DNA from: Streptomyces dengpaensis
GTDB lineage: Bacteria > Actinomycetota > Actinomycetes > Streptomycetales > Streptomycetaceae
Length of the DNA stretch: 64,000 bases
Reading direction: 5' to 3'
Assembly: GCF_002946835.1 (NCBI RefSeq)
Contig: NZ_CP026652.1
Location: 4,526,001-4,590,000, forward strand
Shown: in pieces, positions 45,955-54,909 of the stretch
Layout: each line of letters opens with the position of its first letter
Position numbering within the stretch: position 1 is the first letter of the stretch
Position numbers and translations under genes: made by a program
Notes under the pieces: model-generated
What the model saw: the letters and a program-made list of their open reading frames with translations, nothing else
Databases searched by the model: none
Told to the model about the DNA's origin: nothing

Positions 45955-46034
45955 TATCGGCCCGCCTGGGCGCTTCTCAGCGCGTCGGGGACGTGAGAAG
46001 CATATGGGATGGCGGGAGGTATCGCCAAAACGGT

Positions 46035-47618
46035 TTACGGGACCGTCCGCGGGGTGGTTCCGGAGGGGGTCGGGGACTGGGTGGCGCCCGGTTGGTTTTC
46101 CTTCGGGAGGTGGCGGCTGACCTCGGCCGTCGTCTGGCCCAGGCCGCCCAGTTTGATCTCGTCCCAGGCCTGGAAGCTGCGTGTGTCGCGGTCGAAGTAG
46201 AGGACCGATGCCTCGATCGGGTCCGGGTACTTGCCCTCCACGGCGCGCAGGCCGCTGCCGCCCGTGGAGCCTTCGATGCGCAGGCGGGTGCCGTACTTCA
46301 TGACCTCCATCTCCTCATGGTGGACGTGGCCGGCCAGGACCAGCGGCACCTCGCCGTCCGTCTCGCGCGCCGCCGCCGGCTGGTGGGCGACGGCGACGTC
46401 CACGGGCGTGCCCGCCGCCCGCTGGTCGCGCAGGGCCGAGGCCAGGCGGGCGCCCGCGAGCTCCTCCGCCGGGTCGCCGCCCGGTACGACCGTGCGGTCG
46501 GGGGTGAACTGCGGGTCGCCGATGCCGGCGAAGCGCAGGCCATCGACCGTGACCGCCCGGCCGTCGTCCAGGACGTGCACGTTCTTCATGCCTTCCAGGT
46601 AGCGCTGGGTGATCCGGGAGTCGTGGTTGCCCCGGACCCAGACGTACGGGGCCCCGAGGTCCTCGACGGGGTCGAGGAAGCCGTTCTCCGCAGCGGTGCC
46701 GTGGTCCATCGTGTCGCCGGAGTCGACGATCACGTTGATGGCGTACTGCTCGACGAGCGAGGCGATGATCTTCCAGCTCGCCGGGTTGAGGTGGATGTCG
46801 GAGACGTGCAGGACCCGGATCGTGGTCGGGTCGGGCTCGTACACGGGGAGCGTGGACGTGACGTCGTACAGCTTCGTCACGTTCGTCACCAGGCGCGCCA
46901 ACTCCTTCTGGTAGACGTCGAATTCGCTGACGATGCTGCGGGCGTTGCCCACCAGGGAGGGGGCGCTGCTCAGCAGTCCGGAGAATTTCGGCTCCAGGAC
47001 CGACTTCGGGTTCCAGGTGGCGAAGGCCGTCGTTCCGGACGCGGCCAGCAGGGTGAGGGCCAGGCCGCCCGCGGCAAGGGCGCGGCGCGGGCGGCGGTAG
47101 ACCGCGAGGCCGAGGGCGGTGGCGCCGGAGACGACCGCGATGCAGGAGCGTACGGCCAGGTCGAGGGTGCCGTGTTCGACGTCCCGCGCGACCTCCTCCT
47201 GGAGTCCGGACAGCCGCTCGGGGTGGTCGACCAGGGCCTCGGCGCGGACCGGGTCGAGCTGGTCCACGTCCACGTCCAGGCGCAGCGGGGCCTTGTGGCT
47301 GTGCAGCTCCAGCGCGCCGAGCGGGGAGACGTTGATCTTCGTGCCGCCGGCGAGGGAGGGGCGCAGGGTCATGGTGGTGTCCATGGGGCCGACCGGGACG
47401 CGCACGTTCCCCACGATCAGCAGTCCCAGCCACGCGCCGAGGAGGACGACACAGAGGAGGCCGAGGGCGCGGGTGAACGGGTGCGGCTGGGGGACGAGCT
47501 CGACCTCCGGGAACGCACGGCGGGCGCGGTAGTGGCGGGTCAGGGCGCGCGGCGCCCTACGGGCGCCGTTGCGCAGGCGGTGCGCGGCGGCGGTGACGGC
47601 AGCGGGGACGCGGGCCAT
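46035..47618 (-). CDS. Membrane-anchored metallophosphoesterase
   Basis: 527 residues. Basic N-terminus, a membrane helix at about 51-70 (ALGLLCVVLLGAWLGLLIVG) and two more around 155-170 and 182-200, then a calcineurin-like phosphoesterase domain with all metal motifs: VLHVSDIHLN (DxH), VDSGDTMDH (GD), VWVRGNHDS (GNHD), VAVAHQP and LAGHVHHEE (GHxH). The middle region between helices (about 75-150) is probably extracytoplasmic. Likely hydrolyses phosphate esters at the membrane. Substrate unknown. C-terminus is Pro/Thr-rich. Confidence 0.88.
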   Translation of the reverse strand: MARVPAAVTAAAHRLRNGARRAPRALTRHYRARRAFPEVELVPQPHPFTRALGLLCVVLLGAWLGLLIVGNVRVPVGPMDTTMTLRPSLAGGTKINVSPLGALELHSHKAPLRLDVDVDQLDPVRAEALVDHPERLSGLQEEVARDVEHGTLDLAVRSCIAVVSGATALGLAVYRRPRRALAAGGLALTLLAASGTTAFATWNPKSVLEPKFSGLLSSAPSLVGNARSIVSEFDVYQKELARLVTNVTKLYDVTSTLPVYEPDPTTIRVLHVSDIHLNPASWKIIASLVEQYAINVIVDSGDTMDHGTAAENGFLDPVEDLGAPYVWVRGNHDSRITQRYLEGMKNVHVLDDGRAVTVDGLRFAGIGDPQFTPDRTVVPGGDPAEELAGARLASALRDQRAAGTPVDVAVAHQPAAARETDGEVPLVLAGHVHHEEMEVMKYGTRLRIEGSTGGSGLRAVEGKYPDPIEASVLYFDRDTRSFQAWDEIKLGGLGQTTAEVSRHLPKENQPGATQSPTPSGTTPRTVP

Positions 47619-47671
47619 TGGTCCCGTATGCCCAGGTGCGGCGGCGGGTATGCGGCCCGCGACCCCATCGG

Positions 47672-47795
47672 CCGTACGGGCCAGGTCCCCACAGCCGTAC
47701 GGGCCGCGCCTTCACGCCCGTACGAGCTGCGCCTCCACCGTTGTACGAGTGCGGCTCCACGGCCGTACGGGCCGCGCCTCCACCGTCGTACGAAC
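47672..47795 (+). repeat. 23-bp periodic repeats with core CCGTACGGGC
   Basis: Related hexamers of the form CCGTAC, TTGTAC or TCGTAC recur at 47672, 47695, 47718, 47741, 47763 and 47785, i.e. every 22-23 bp, embedded in GC-rich units like CGGGCCGCGCCTCCAC. Period and core are the same as at 31675-31766. Lies in the divergent gap between the phosphoesterase and metallopeptidase genes. Confidence 0.75.
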
Positions 47796-47863
47796 CGTCC
47801 TCGACATTCGGGCGGCGTTGCCTTCAGCTCTCGTACGAGCGTGTCGTGCACGACAATGGCCAG

Positions 47864-48214
47864 GTGCTGGAAATGACGCGCGAGGAGTTCGAGGAACTGG
47901 TCGCCGAGGCGCTGGACCGGATTCCGCCGGAGCTGACGCGACTGATGGACAACGTGGCGGTGTTCGTCGAGGACGAACCGCCCGCCGACGATCCCGAGCT
48001 GCTCGGGCTGTACGAGGGGACCCCGCTGACGGACCGTGGGGAGTGGTACGCGGGTGTGCTGCCCGACCGGATCACCATCTACCGGGGGCCGACTCTGCGG
48101 ATGTGCGACACACGCGAGGACGTGGTCGCGGAAACCGAAGTGACCGTGGTCCATGAGATTGCCCATCACTTCGGGATCGACGACGCCCGGTTGCACGCGC
48201 TCGGGTACGGATGA
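47864..48214 (+). CDS. Small metallopeptidase-like protein (zincin, PF06262 type)
   Basis: 116 residues from GTG 47864 (ATG 47873 and GTG 47846 are also possible; no strong ribosome site decides). Sequence LEMTREEFEELVAEALDRIP, GLYEGTPLTDRGEWYAGVLP, and the HEXXH motif in VVHEIAHHFGIDDARLHALG near the end. The family of minimal zincins is common in actinobacteria and proteobacteria; activity has not been shown for most. Cytoplasmic. Confidence 0.85.
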   Translation: MLEMTREEFEELVAEALDRIPPELTRLMDNVAVFVEDEPPADDPELLGLYEGTPLTDRGEWYAGVLPDRITIYRGPTLRMCDTREDVVAETEVTVVHEIAHHFGIDDARLHALGYG

Positions 48215-48345
48215 CGTCCCGGCGAGTGCCTTCGCGGTGCGTGTCTTCTTGTGGGCGGCGGGAGTTGGGCAGGGGGACTCCCCGTCCCTTCCCCAACTCT
48301 CGGCTTCGCTCGAGCCGGGGAGGCCCCATCCGGAGGTGGCTGCCC

Positions 48346-48879
48346 GTGTGCGCCTTGTACGTACCTGTCCGTCTGGCCGCCACGGTCCTGGCCGTCGCGG
48401 CGGCCGCCGGTTGTATGAGCGTGGGTGACGACGGGTCGCGGCCGGGGCCCTCGCACTCGGCGGGGCGGCGCGGTGGCGAGGCGCGCGACGGGGGATCCGC
48501 GGTGAGCGGGGGTGGCGTCGGGTTCCCCGGGGGCAAAGGGGCGAAGGGCGGCGCGGCCTCGGCGAAGCCGGGGGAGTCCGCGTCCGCGGGGGCGTCCGCG
48601 TCGGCTTCGGTGTCCGGCGGTGCCAAGCCGTCCGCCAAGGCTCCGGACGGGAAGGGCGGGAAGGGGCGTCCGGGCGGGGCGGAGCCGTCCGCGCCGCCGA
48701 AGGGGGAGCCGAGTCCTCCTCCGCACACGTCGGCCGAGCCGCCGCCTCCTCCTCCGCCCGCGTCGTCACCGCCCGCGTCCGATCCGGGTACGGCCGAGCC
48801 GTCGTCCTCGGCGCACGAGCAGCAGTCGGCGCAATTGGTGGAACGGGAGCCGGCGCCTGAGGCCGGGGCGCCGGCCTAG
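48346..48879 (+). CDS. Low-complexity Pro/Ser/Gly-rich lipoprotein
   Basis: 177 residues from GTG 48346, chosen because GGAGGTGG (48332-48339) precedes it by six bases. Signal peptide with lipobox AAAGC (VRLAATVLAVAAAAGCMSVG). The mature chain is almost entirely Gly/Ala/Ser/Pro/Lys with acidic end (HEQQSAQLVEREPAPEAGAP), so it is probably unstructured on the cell surface. The 48215-48345 gap upstream contains the CTCGGCTTCGCTCGAGC hairpin motif shared with the MITE at 30573. Function unknown. Confidence 0.65.
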   Translation: MCALYVPVRLAATVLAVAAAAGCMSVGDDGSRPGPSHSAGRRGGEARDGGSAVSGGGVGFPGGKGAKGGAASAKPGESASAGASASASVSGGAKPSAKAPDGKGGKGRPGGAEPSAPPKGEPSPPPHTSAEPPPPPPPASSPPASDPGTAEPSSSAHEQQSAQLVEREPAPEAGAPA

Positions 48880-49119
48880 GCCGTCTCCTTGAGCAGACGT
48901 GTCCGTCGCTGACCTGCCCCCTTTTCTCGGTTTGCCTTCGGGGGCGGTGGACCCGTATGGTGGTAGATCGTTTGATCCCATTTGCCCGGCGCCAACGCAG
49001 AGCGCGCCGCGTGTGGCGCGTACTCTCCCTTGCCGTGGCCGGACCGCATAGAGGCGGTCGATTGCGACTTCACGGAGTTTGGGCGCGTGCCGTAGAACTC
49101 CGGAAGGTTCGTATTTCGC

Positions 49120-51318
49120 ATGTCTGTTTCCAGTACTGATCACGTCGTCGTGCCCGAGAACGGGGACGAGAACGAGAACGGCACGACCGGCCACGAGAGC
49201 GCCGCTCCCGAGGCCACCTTCGCCGACCTCGGTCTGCCCGAGGGCGTCGTCCGCAAGCTCGCGCAGAACGGTGTGACCACCCCCTTCCCGATCCAGGCCG
49301 CGACCATCCCGGACGCCCTGGTCGGCAAGGACATCCTCGGCCGCGGCCGCACCGGCTCCGGCAAGACCCTCTCCTTCGGTCTGCCGACCCTGGCGCAGCT
49401 CGCCGGCGGCCACACCGAGAAGAAGAAGCCGCGCGCCGTCATCCTCACCCCGACCCGTGAGCTCGCGATGCAGGTCGCGGACGCGCTGCAGCCGTACGGC
49501 GATGTCCTGGGCCTGAAGATGAAGGTCGTCTGCGGCGGTACGTCGATGGGCAACCAGATCTACGCCCTGGAGCGCGGCGTCGACATCCTCGTCGCCACCC
49601 CGGGCCGGCTGCGCGACATCATCAACCGTGGCGCCTGCTCCCTCGAGAACGTCCAGGTCGCCGTCCTCGACGAGGCCGACCAGATGTCCGACCTGGGCTT
49701 CCTGCCCGAGGTCACCGAGCTGCTCGACCAGGTCCCGGCCGGCGGTCAGCGCATGCTGTTCTCCGCCACGATGGAGAACGAGATCTCCACGCTGGTCAAG
49801 CGCTACCTGGTCGACCCGGTCTCGCACGAGGTCGATGCCGCCCAGGGCGCGGTGACGACCATGTCGCACCACATCCTCATCGTGAAGCCCAAGGACAAGG
49901 CGCCGGTCACCGCCGCGATCGCCTCCCGCAAGGGCCGCACGATCATCTTCGTCCGCACCCAGCTGGGCGCCGACCGCATCGCCGAACAGCTGCGCGACGC
50001 CGGTGTGAAGGCCGACGCGCTGCACGGCGGTATGACGCAGGGCGCGCGGACGCGGACGCTGGCCGACTTCAAAGACGGTTACGTCAACGCGCTCGTCGCG
50101 ACCGACGTGGCCGCGCGCGGTATCCACGTCGACGGCATCGACCTGGTGCTGAACGTGGACCCGGCGGGTGACCACAAGGACTACCTGCACCGTTCCGGCC
50201 GTACGGCTCGCGCGGGCCGCTCCGGCACGGTCGTGTCGCTGTCCCTGCCGCACCAGCGCCGTCAGATCTTCCGGCTGATGGAGGACGCGGGCGTCGACGC
50301 CTCGCGTCACATCATCAACTCCGGTACGGCCTTCGAGCCCGAGGTCGCCGAGATCACCGGCGCCCGCTCGATGACCGAGGTCCAGGCCGAGTCGGCGGGC
50401 AACGCCGCGCAGCAGGCCGAGCGCGAGGTCTCGCAGCTCACGAAGGAGCTGGAGCGCGCGCAGCGTCGTGCGGTCGAGCTGCGCGAGGAGTCCGACCGGC
50501 TGGTCGCCCGTGCCGCGCGTGAGCGGGGCGAGGACCCGGAGGCGGCCGTCGCCGCGGCCGCCGATGCCGTCGCCGAGCAGGCCGTGGCGGCGGAGGCGTC
50601 GGCCCCGGCCGCCGTGTCCGAGCAGCCCGCCGAGCGTCCGGCGTACGAGCAGCCGCGTCAGCGTCGCGACGAGCGGGGCAACTACGAGCGCCGTGACAAC
50701 GACCGTGGTGGCTTCCGCCGGGACAACGACCGTCGTGACGACCGCGGTGGCTTCAACCGTGACCGTCGTGACGACCGCCGTGACGGCGACCGTGGTGGGT
50801 TCCGCCGCGATGACCGCCGTGACGACCGTGGTGGCTTCCGCCGGGACAACGAGCGTCGTGACGATCGCGGTGGCTTCAACCGCGACGACCGTGGTGGCTT
50901 CCGCCGGGACAACGACCGTGGCGGCGTCCGCCGGGACAACGAGCGTCGTGACGATCGCGGTGGCTTCAACCGCGACGACCGTGGTGGCTTCCGCCGGGAC
51001 AACGAGCGTCGTGACGACCGTGGCGGCTTCAACCGTGACCGCCGTGACGACCGCCGTGACGACCGCCGTGACGGCGACCGTGGCGGGTTCCGTCGTGACG
51101 ACAGCGGCGGCCGTTCCTTCGAGCGCCGTGACGACCGTGGCGGCCACCGTGGCAGCGACCGTCCCTTCAACCGCGATCGTCAGGACAACCGCCCCTCCAG
51201 CGGTTTCCGCTCCGGCAGCCACGACCGCCCGTACGGCCGTCGCGACGACCACCGCGGCACCGGCGCCGGTTCCTTCGGCCGCCGCGACGAGAAGCCGCGC
51301 TGGAAGCGCAACGGCTGA
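49120..51318 (+). CDS. DEAD-box RNA helicase with arginine/glycine-rich C-terminal repeats
   Basis: 732 residues. Q motif FADLGLPEGVVRKLAQNGVT; Walker A GRGRTGSGKTLSFG; PTRELAMQV; TPGRLRD; DEAD in VAVLDEADQMSDLGF; SATMENEI; DVAARGIHVDGIDLV; HRSGRTARAGRSG. Residues about 510-732 are repeats of the type RRDDRGGFRRDN and RRDDRGGFNRD, a basic disordered tail that binds RNA and can promote condensates. Related to the cold-induced CsdA/RhlE group. A roughly 240-nt gap precedes it with a possible long leader. Terminator at 51355. Confidence 0.95.
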   Translation: MSVSSTDHVVVPENGDENENGTTGHESAAPEATFADLGLPEGVVRKLAQNGVTTPFPIQAATIPDALVGKDILGRGRTGSGKTLSFGLPTLAQLAGGHTEKKKPRAVILTPTRELAMQVADALQPYGDVLGLKMKVVCGGTSMGNQIYALERGVDILVATPGRLRDIINRGACSLENVQVAVLDEADQMSDLGFLPEVTELLDQVPAGGQRMLFSATMENEISTLVKRYLVDPVSHEVDAAQGAVTTMSHHILIVKPKDKAPVTAAIASRKGRTIIFVRTQLGADRIAEQLRDAGVKADALHGGMTQGARTRTLADFKDGYVNALVATDVAARGIHVDGIDLVLNVDPAGDHKDYLHRSGRTARAGRSGTVVSLSLPHQRRQIFRLMEDAGVDASRHIINSGTAFEPEVAEITGARSMTEVQAESAGNAAQQAEREVSQLTKELERAQRRAVELREESDRLVARAARERGEDPEAAVAAAADAVAEQAVAAEASAPAAVSEQPAERPAYEQPRQRRDERGNYERRDNDRGGFRRDNDRRDDRGGFNRDRRDDRRDGDRGGFRRDDRRDDRGGFRRDNERRDDRGGFNRDDRGGFRRDNDRGGVRRDNERRDDRGGFNRDDRGGFRRDNERRDDRGGFNRDRRDDRRDDRRDGDRGGFRRDDSGGRSFERRDDRGGHRGSDRPFNRDRQDNRPSSGFRSGSHDRPYGRRDDHRGTGAGSFGRRDEKPRWKRNG

Positions 51319-51354
51319 CACAGCCTGTGCGCCGCACAGCCTGACGTGAGCCAT

Positions 51355-51390
51355 CGAGGGCCCGTACGACTCCGGTCGTACGGGCCCTCG
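51355..51390 (+). terminator. Intrinsic terminator after the DEAD-box helicase gene
   Basis: Perfect 16-bp stem (51355-51370 with 51375-51390), loop TCCG. Confidence 0.9.
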
Positions 51391-51504
51391 CCTGTGCCCT
51401 GACCATCCCTCCGGAGATCCGTACGGCATGAACAGACGGCAAGGGCCGTTTTTGGCCAACGAGTTGGCGCATGTCATGCCCCCGGCGAGGGAATCGCTGG
51501 GGGC

Positions 51505-53040
51505 ATGACAGATGACGCCATGAGGAGTGGGCTGTCGGACGAAGAACGGCTTGCCCAGCTCGGTTATACGCAGGTGCTCGCCCGCCGCATGTCGGCGTTC
51601 TCGAACTACGCGGTCTCCTTCACGATCATCTCGGTCCTGTCGGGCTGCCTGACGCTCTACCTGTTCGGCATGAACACCGGCGGTCCCGCCGTGATCACCT
51701 GGGGATGGGTCGCGGTCGGACTGATGACGCTGTTCGTGGGACTGGCCATGGCCGAGATCTGCTCGGCCTATCCGACGTCCGCCGGGCTGTACTTCTGGGC
51801 GCACCGGCTCGCCCCGGAGCGGAGCGCGGCGGCCTGGGCCTGGTTCACGGGGTGGTTCAACGTCCTCGGCCAGGTCGCGGTGACCGCGGGCATCGACTTC
51901 GGCGCCGCGTCCTTCCTGGGCGCCTATCTGAACCTCCAGTTCGACTTCGAGGTCACGCCGGGCCGCACGATCCTTCTCTTCGCCGGGATCCTGGTGCTGC
52001 ACGGCCTCCTGAACACCTTCGGCGTCCGGATCGTCGCCCTCCTCAACAGCATCAGCGTGTGGTGGCACGTGGTGGGCGTCGCGGTCATCGCGGGCGCGCT
52101 CACGTTCGTACCGGACCAGCACCAGTCGGCGTCCTTCGTGTTCACGGAGTTCGTCAACAACACGGGCTGGGGCAGCGGCGTTTACGTCGTCCTCATCGGA
52201 CTGCTCATGGCGCAGTACACCTTCACCGGGTACGACGCCTCGGCCCATATGACGGAGGAGACGCACGACGCGTCGACGGCGGGCCCGAAGGGCATCGTCC
52301 GCTCCATCTGGACGTCGTGGATCGCGGGATTCGTCCTCCTCCTCGGCTTCACCTTCGCGATCCAGTCGTACGACGGCGCCCTGGGCTCGGCGACGGGCGC
52401 GCCGCCGGCCCAGATCCTGCTCGACGCGCTCGGCGCCACGGCCGGGAAGCTCCTCCTGCTGGTCGTGATCGGAGCCCAGCTCTTCTGCGGGATGGCGTCG
52501 GTCACGGCCAACAGCCGTATGATCTACGCCTTTTCGCGGGACGGCGCGCTGCCCTTCTCGCACGTCTGGCACACGGTCAGCCCGCGCACGCGAACCCCGG
52601 TGGCGGCGGTGTGGCTGGCGGCGATGGGTGCACTGCTCCTCGGCCTGCCGTACCTGATCAACTACACCGCATACGCGGCCGTGACCTCGATCGCGGTCAT
52701 CGGGCTCTACGTCGCGTACGTCATCCCCACGCTGCTGCGGGTGCGCAAGGGCGACGCCTTCGAGCGCGGCCCCTGGCACCTGGGCCGCTGGTCGCGTCCC
52801 GTGGGCATCGTCGCCATCGCCTGGGTGGGCGTGATCACCGTCCTCTTCATGCTGCCCCAGGTCTCGCCGGTCACCTGGGAGACGTTCAACTACGCCCCGA
52901 TCGCCGTCCTCGTCGTCCTCGGCTTCGCGGCGACCTGGTGGCTGGCCTCGGCCCGCCACTGGTTCCTCAACCCCGGCCACGAACGGACCATCGCCCGTGA
53001 GGAGGCCCGCAAGGGGGCACCCGAACCCGTCGACCCGTGA
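51505..53040 (+). CDS. APC-family amino acid permease
   Basis: 511 residues from ATG 51505 (MTDDAMRSGLSDEERLAQLG). About twelve membrane helices; the first has the APC pattern MSAFSNYAVSFTIISVLSGC and helices 3 and 6-7 show PTSAGLYFWAHRLAPE, MAQYTFTGYDASAHMTEET and NSRMIYAFSRDGALPFS, close to GABA/choline-type permeases (BAT1/GabP group). Imports amino acids or polyamines by cation symport. Last gene of the core region before tRNA-Lys. Confidence 0.92.
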   Translation: MTDDAMRSGLSDEERLAQLGYTQVLARRMSAFSNYAVSFTIISVLSGCLTLYLFGMNTGGPAVITWGWVAVGLMTLFVGLAMAEICSAYPTSAGLYFWAHRLAPERSAAAWAWFTGWFNVLGQVAVTAGIDFGAASFLGAYLNLQFDFEVTPGRTILLFAGILVLHGLLNTFGVRIVALLNSISVWWHVVGVAVIAGALTFVPDQHQSASFVFTEFVNNTGWGSGVYVVLIGLLMAQYTFTGYDASAHMTEETHDASTAGPKGIVRSIWTSWIAGFVLLLGFTFAIQSYDGALGSATGAPPAQILLDALGATAGKLLLLVVIGAQLFCGMASVTANSRMIYAFSRDGALPFSHVWHTVSPRTRTPVAAVWLAAMGALLLGLPYLINYTAYAAVTSIAVIGLYVAYVIPTLLRVRKGDAFERGPWHLGRWSRPVGIVAIAWVGVITVLFMLPQVSPVTWETFNYAPIAVLVVLGFAATWWLASARHWFLNPGHERTIAREEARKGAPEPVDP

Positions 53041-53185
53041 ATCTCGTACGCCTTTCGTGGTCTCTCACACGCTTGTGGCGTGGCCGGGTCCCCGATACCC
53101 GATCGGAGTCCCAGCCTCGTCCGGCTATGCTCGGGGATGCGTCGACACGGGATCGGTCTAGGGGATCGGTGCCGGGCCGGTGCGT

Positions 53186-53258
53186 GGACCCTTAGCTCAA
53201 TTGGCAGAGCAGTGGACTTTTAATCCATTGGTTGTGGGTTCGAGTCCCACAGGGTCTA
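53186..53258 (+). tRNA. tRNA-Lys (anticodon TTT), probable integration site
   Basis: 73 nt; acceptor GGACCCT with AGGGTCT (G-T closing pair), anticodon loop ACTTTTAAT, T-loop GTTCGAGTC. An integrase gene lies 65 nt beyond its 3' end, reading towards it, so the 3' part is the expected att core of the element to the right. Confidence 0.94.
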
Positions 53259-53297
53259 CCTGAGTTGGAAAATCCAACTGGCGGATACGCTGGGAGA

Positions 53298-53333
53298 ACG
53301 CCCCCTGATTGGTTGAGACCAGTCAGGGGGCGT
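53298..53333 (-). terminator. Terminator overlapping the integrase stop codon
   Basis: 15-bp stem with one G-T pair (53298-53312 with 53319-53333), loop TTGAGA. The integrase stop (53323-53325) lies inside the right arm. Confidence 0.8.
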
Positions 53334-54906
53334 CGTCGTTCCCGGGCTCCTGCGTGAGCGATGCGTGAGCGGATGTGCCGTCGGCGGCCTTCCGCGCGCG
53401 GGGCACGACGGCCGCCGCCTTCTCCGTGAGTTCGTCCTCGTACTCCCGGAACAAGGTCATGTACGTGTCCGAGGTCAGCGTGATCGTCGAGTGCCGCAGC
53501 TTCACCTTCGCGTCGTGCAGGTCTCCGCCCGCCGCCTTGATGAGCGCCGCCGCCCCGTGACGTAGATCACGCAAGTTGATGGGCGGCAGATCCTCGTCCG
53601 CGACGATGGCGCGGAACGTCTCCGACACCGTCTCAGGGTGAAGCCACCCGCCGCCCTCGTCGGTGAACACCTTGCCCGTGTCCGCCCACGGCAGGCCGGC
53701 GTCCAGACGCTCGGAGCGCTCCGCCAGCTGGCGCTCGCGGTGCGCCTGCAGGACGGCCACAGTCTCGCGGTCGATGCTCACCACATCCGCGGAACCGTCG
53801 GTCTTCGGCGTCGTCTCGATGGGCGTCCAGCCGTCCACCGTGATCTCCTTCGCCACCAGCAACTGCCTGCCCGCGAACGAGACGTGCTCCCAGTCCAGGC
53901 CCACCGCCTCACCGCGGCGCAGGCCGTGATGGGCAATCACATGGAAGACCGCGTACAGGCGGTCACCCTCGGCCGCGTCCAGGAACTGGCCCAGCTGCTC
54001 CGGCGTCCAGACCATGACGCTCGACGGGCGCTCCCCGGTCTCCCGCCAGCGAGCTACGCGTTCGTCCGTCCACAGCAGGCCGGGCGGGCGCTTCGCCGGC
54101 GTCAGCTCCACGAAGCTGGCCGGATTGAAGGTGATGTACTCCCGGCCGATCGCGAAGTTGAGGGCGGTACGCAGCGTTCGCCGGATGGCCTGCTTGCTCG
54201 CCGGGCCCGTGATCCGCCGGTACGGCGGCATCTCCGCCAGCTTCGCCCGCTCGGCGGCAAGCCGCTCGCGCTCCTTCGCCGGGGGCCGGCCGCCCTTCGC
54301 CCACCGGCAGCGGGCTTCCTGCGCGCGGCGGGCCTGGTTCTCCGCGGCGACCGCCTCGTTAGCGTCGTCGATCCCGTCGAACATCTGCTGCACGTGGCCG
54401 ACGCCGAGCCGGTCGAGCCGGTAGTGGGCGAGCGCCGGTCGGATGTGGACCCGCACGTGGGACTCGTAGCCGTTCAGGGTGGTCTTCTTGCGGGACTTCC
54501 GCTTCACGTCCAGCCACTCGTCGAGCAGGTCGCCGACGGTCATCGTCGCCGTCAGCTTCTGCCCGCGCACCAGGCGCCGCCGCGTCTCGGCCAGGTCCGG
54601 GAGCGGGGCTTTCGCGTTCTTGCTGACCTCCTCGAGCAGGTCGCCGATACGTGTCTGGTTCTCGGTGTCGTCGCCGTCGGGGATCGCGAGTAGGGCGCGG
54701 ACCTGGTCCAGCGCGTCCTGTGCGTCCTTGGCGCTGCTGTAGCCAGAGCGGGAGAACGACCGGCGGGTGCCGTCCTGCCGCGGGGGCAGCTCCTGACGTA
54801 CCGCCCACACCCCATGGCGGCGGGACGACAGCTGCGGGCACGACTTGTTCAGCGCCCTGCCATCCTCGTCTCGGCAGTAGCAGCGGCGGTACGTCGAACC
54901 CTTCAC
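53323..54906 (-). CDS. Tyrosine-type site-specific integrase of the tRNA-Lys element
   Basis: 527 residues. N-terminal arm and zinc-like region (YRRCYCRDEDGRALNKSCPQ), SAM-like core-binding domain (MTVGDLLDEWLDVKRKSRKK), and catalytic domain with Arg in VIAHHGLRRGEAVGLDWEHV, the RHG box in NLRDLRHGAAALIKAAG, KLRHSTITLTSDTYMTL with the nucleophilic Tyr, then REYEDELTEKAAA. Integrates and excises the element at tRNA-Lys. Only three bases separate it from the XRE regulator gene, so they are co-transcribed. Intact, so the element may still be mobile. Confidence 0.93.
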   Translation of the reverse strand: MKGSTYRRCYCRDEDGRALNKSCPQLSSRRHGVWAVRQELPPRQDGTRRSFSRSGYSSAKDAQDALDQVRALLAIPDGDDTENQTRIGDLLEEVSKNAKAPLPDLAETRRRLVRGQKLTATMTVGDLLDEWLDVKRKSRKKTTLNGYESHVRVHIRPALAHYRLDRLGVGHVQQMFDGIDDANEAVAAENQARRAQEARCRWAKGGRPPAKERERLAAERAKLAEMPPYRRITGPASKQAIRRTLRTALNFAIGREYITFNPASFVELTPAKRPPGLLWTDERVARWRETGERPSSVMVWTPEQLGQFLDAAEGDRLYAVFHVIAHHGLRRGEAVGLDWEHVSFAGRQLLVAKEITVDGWTPIETTPKTDGSADVVSIDRETVAVLQAHRERQLAERSERLDAGLPWADTGKVFTDEGGGWLHPETVSETFRAIVADEDLPPINLRDLRHGAAALIKAAGGDLHDAKVKLRHSTITLTSDTYMTLFREYEDELTEKAAAVVPRARKAADGTSAHASLTQEPGNDDAP

Positions 54907-54909
54907 GGG

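Noticed and set aside
50682..51170. Arg/Ser-rich frame opposite the helicase tail
   Set aside because: Pure complement of the RDDRGGF repeat DNA.
48766..52980. A 1404-codon open frame on the minus strand
   Set aside because: It lies opposite the DEAD-box helicase and permease genes, has no recognisable domain, and reads as Arg/Gly/Val/Ala-rich sequence typical of antisense frames in GC-rich DNA.
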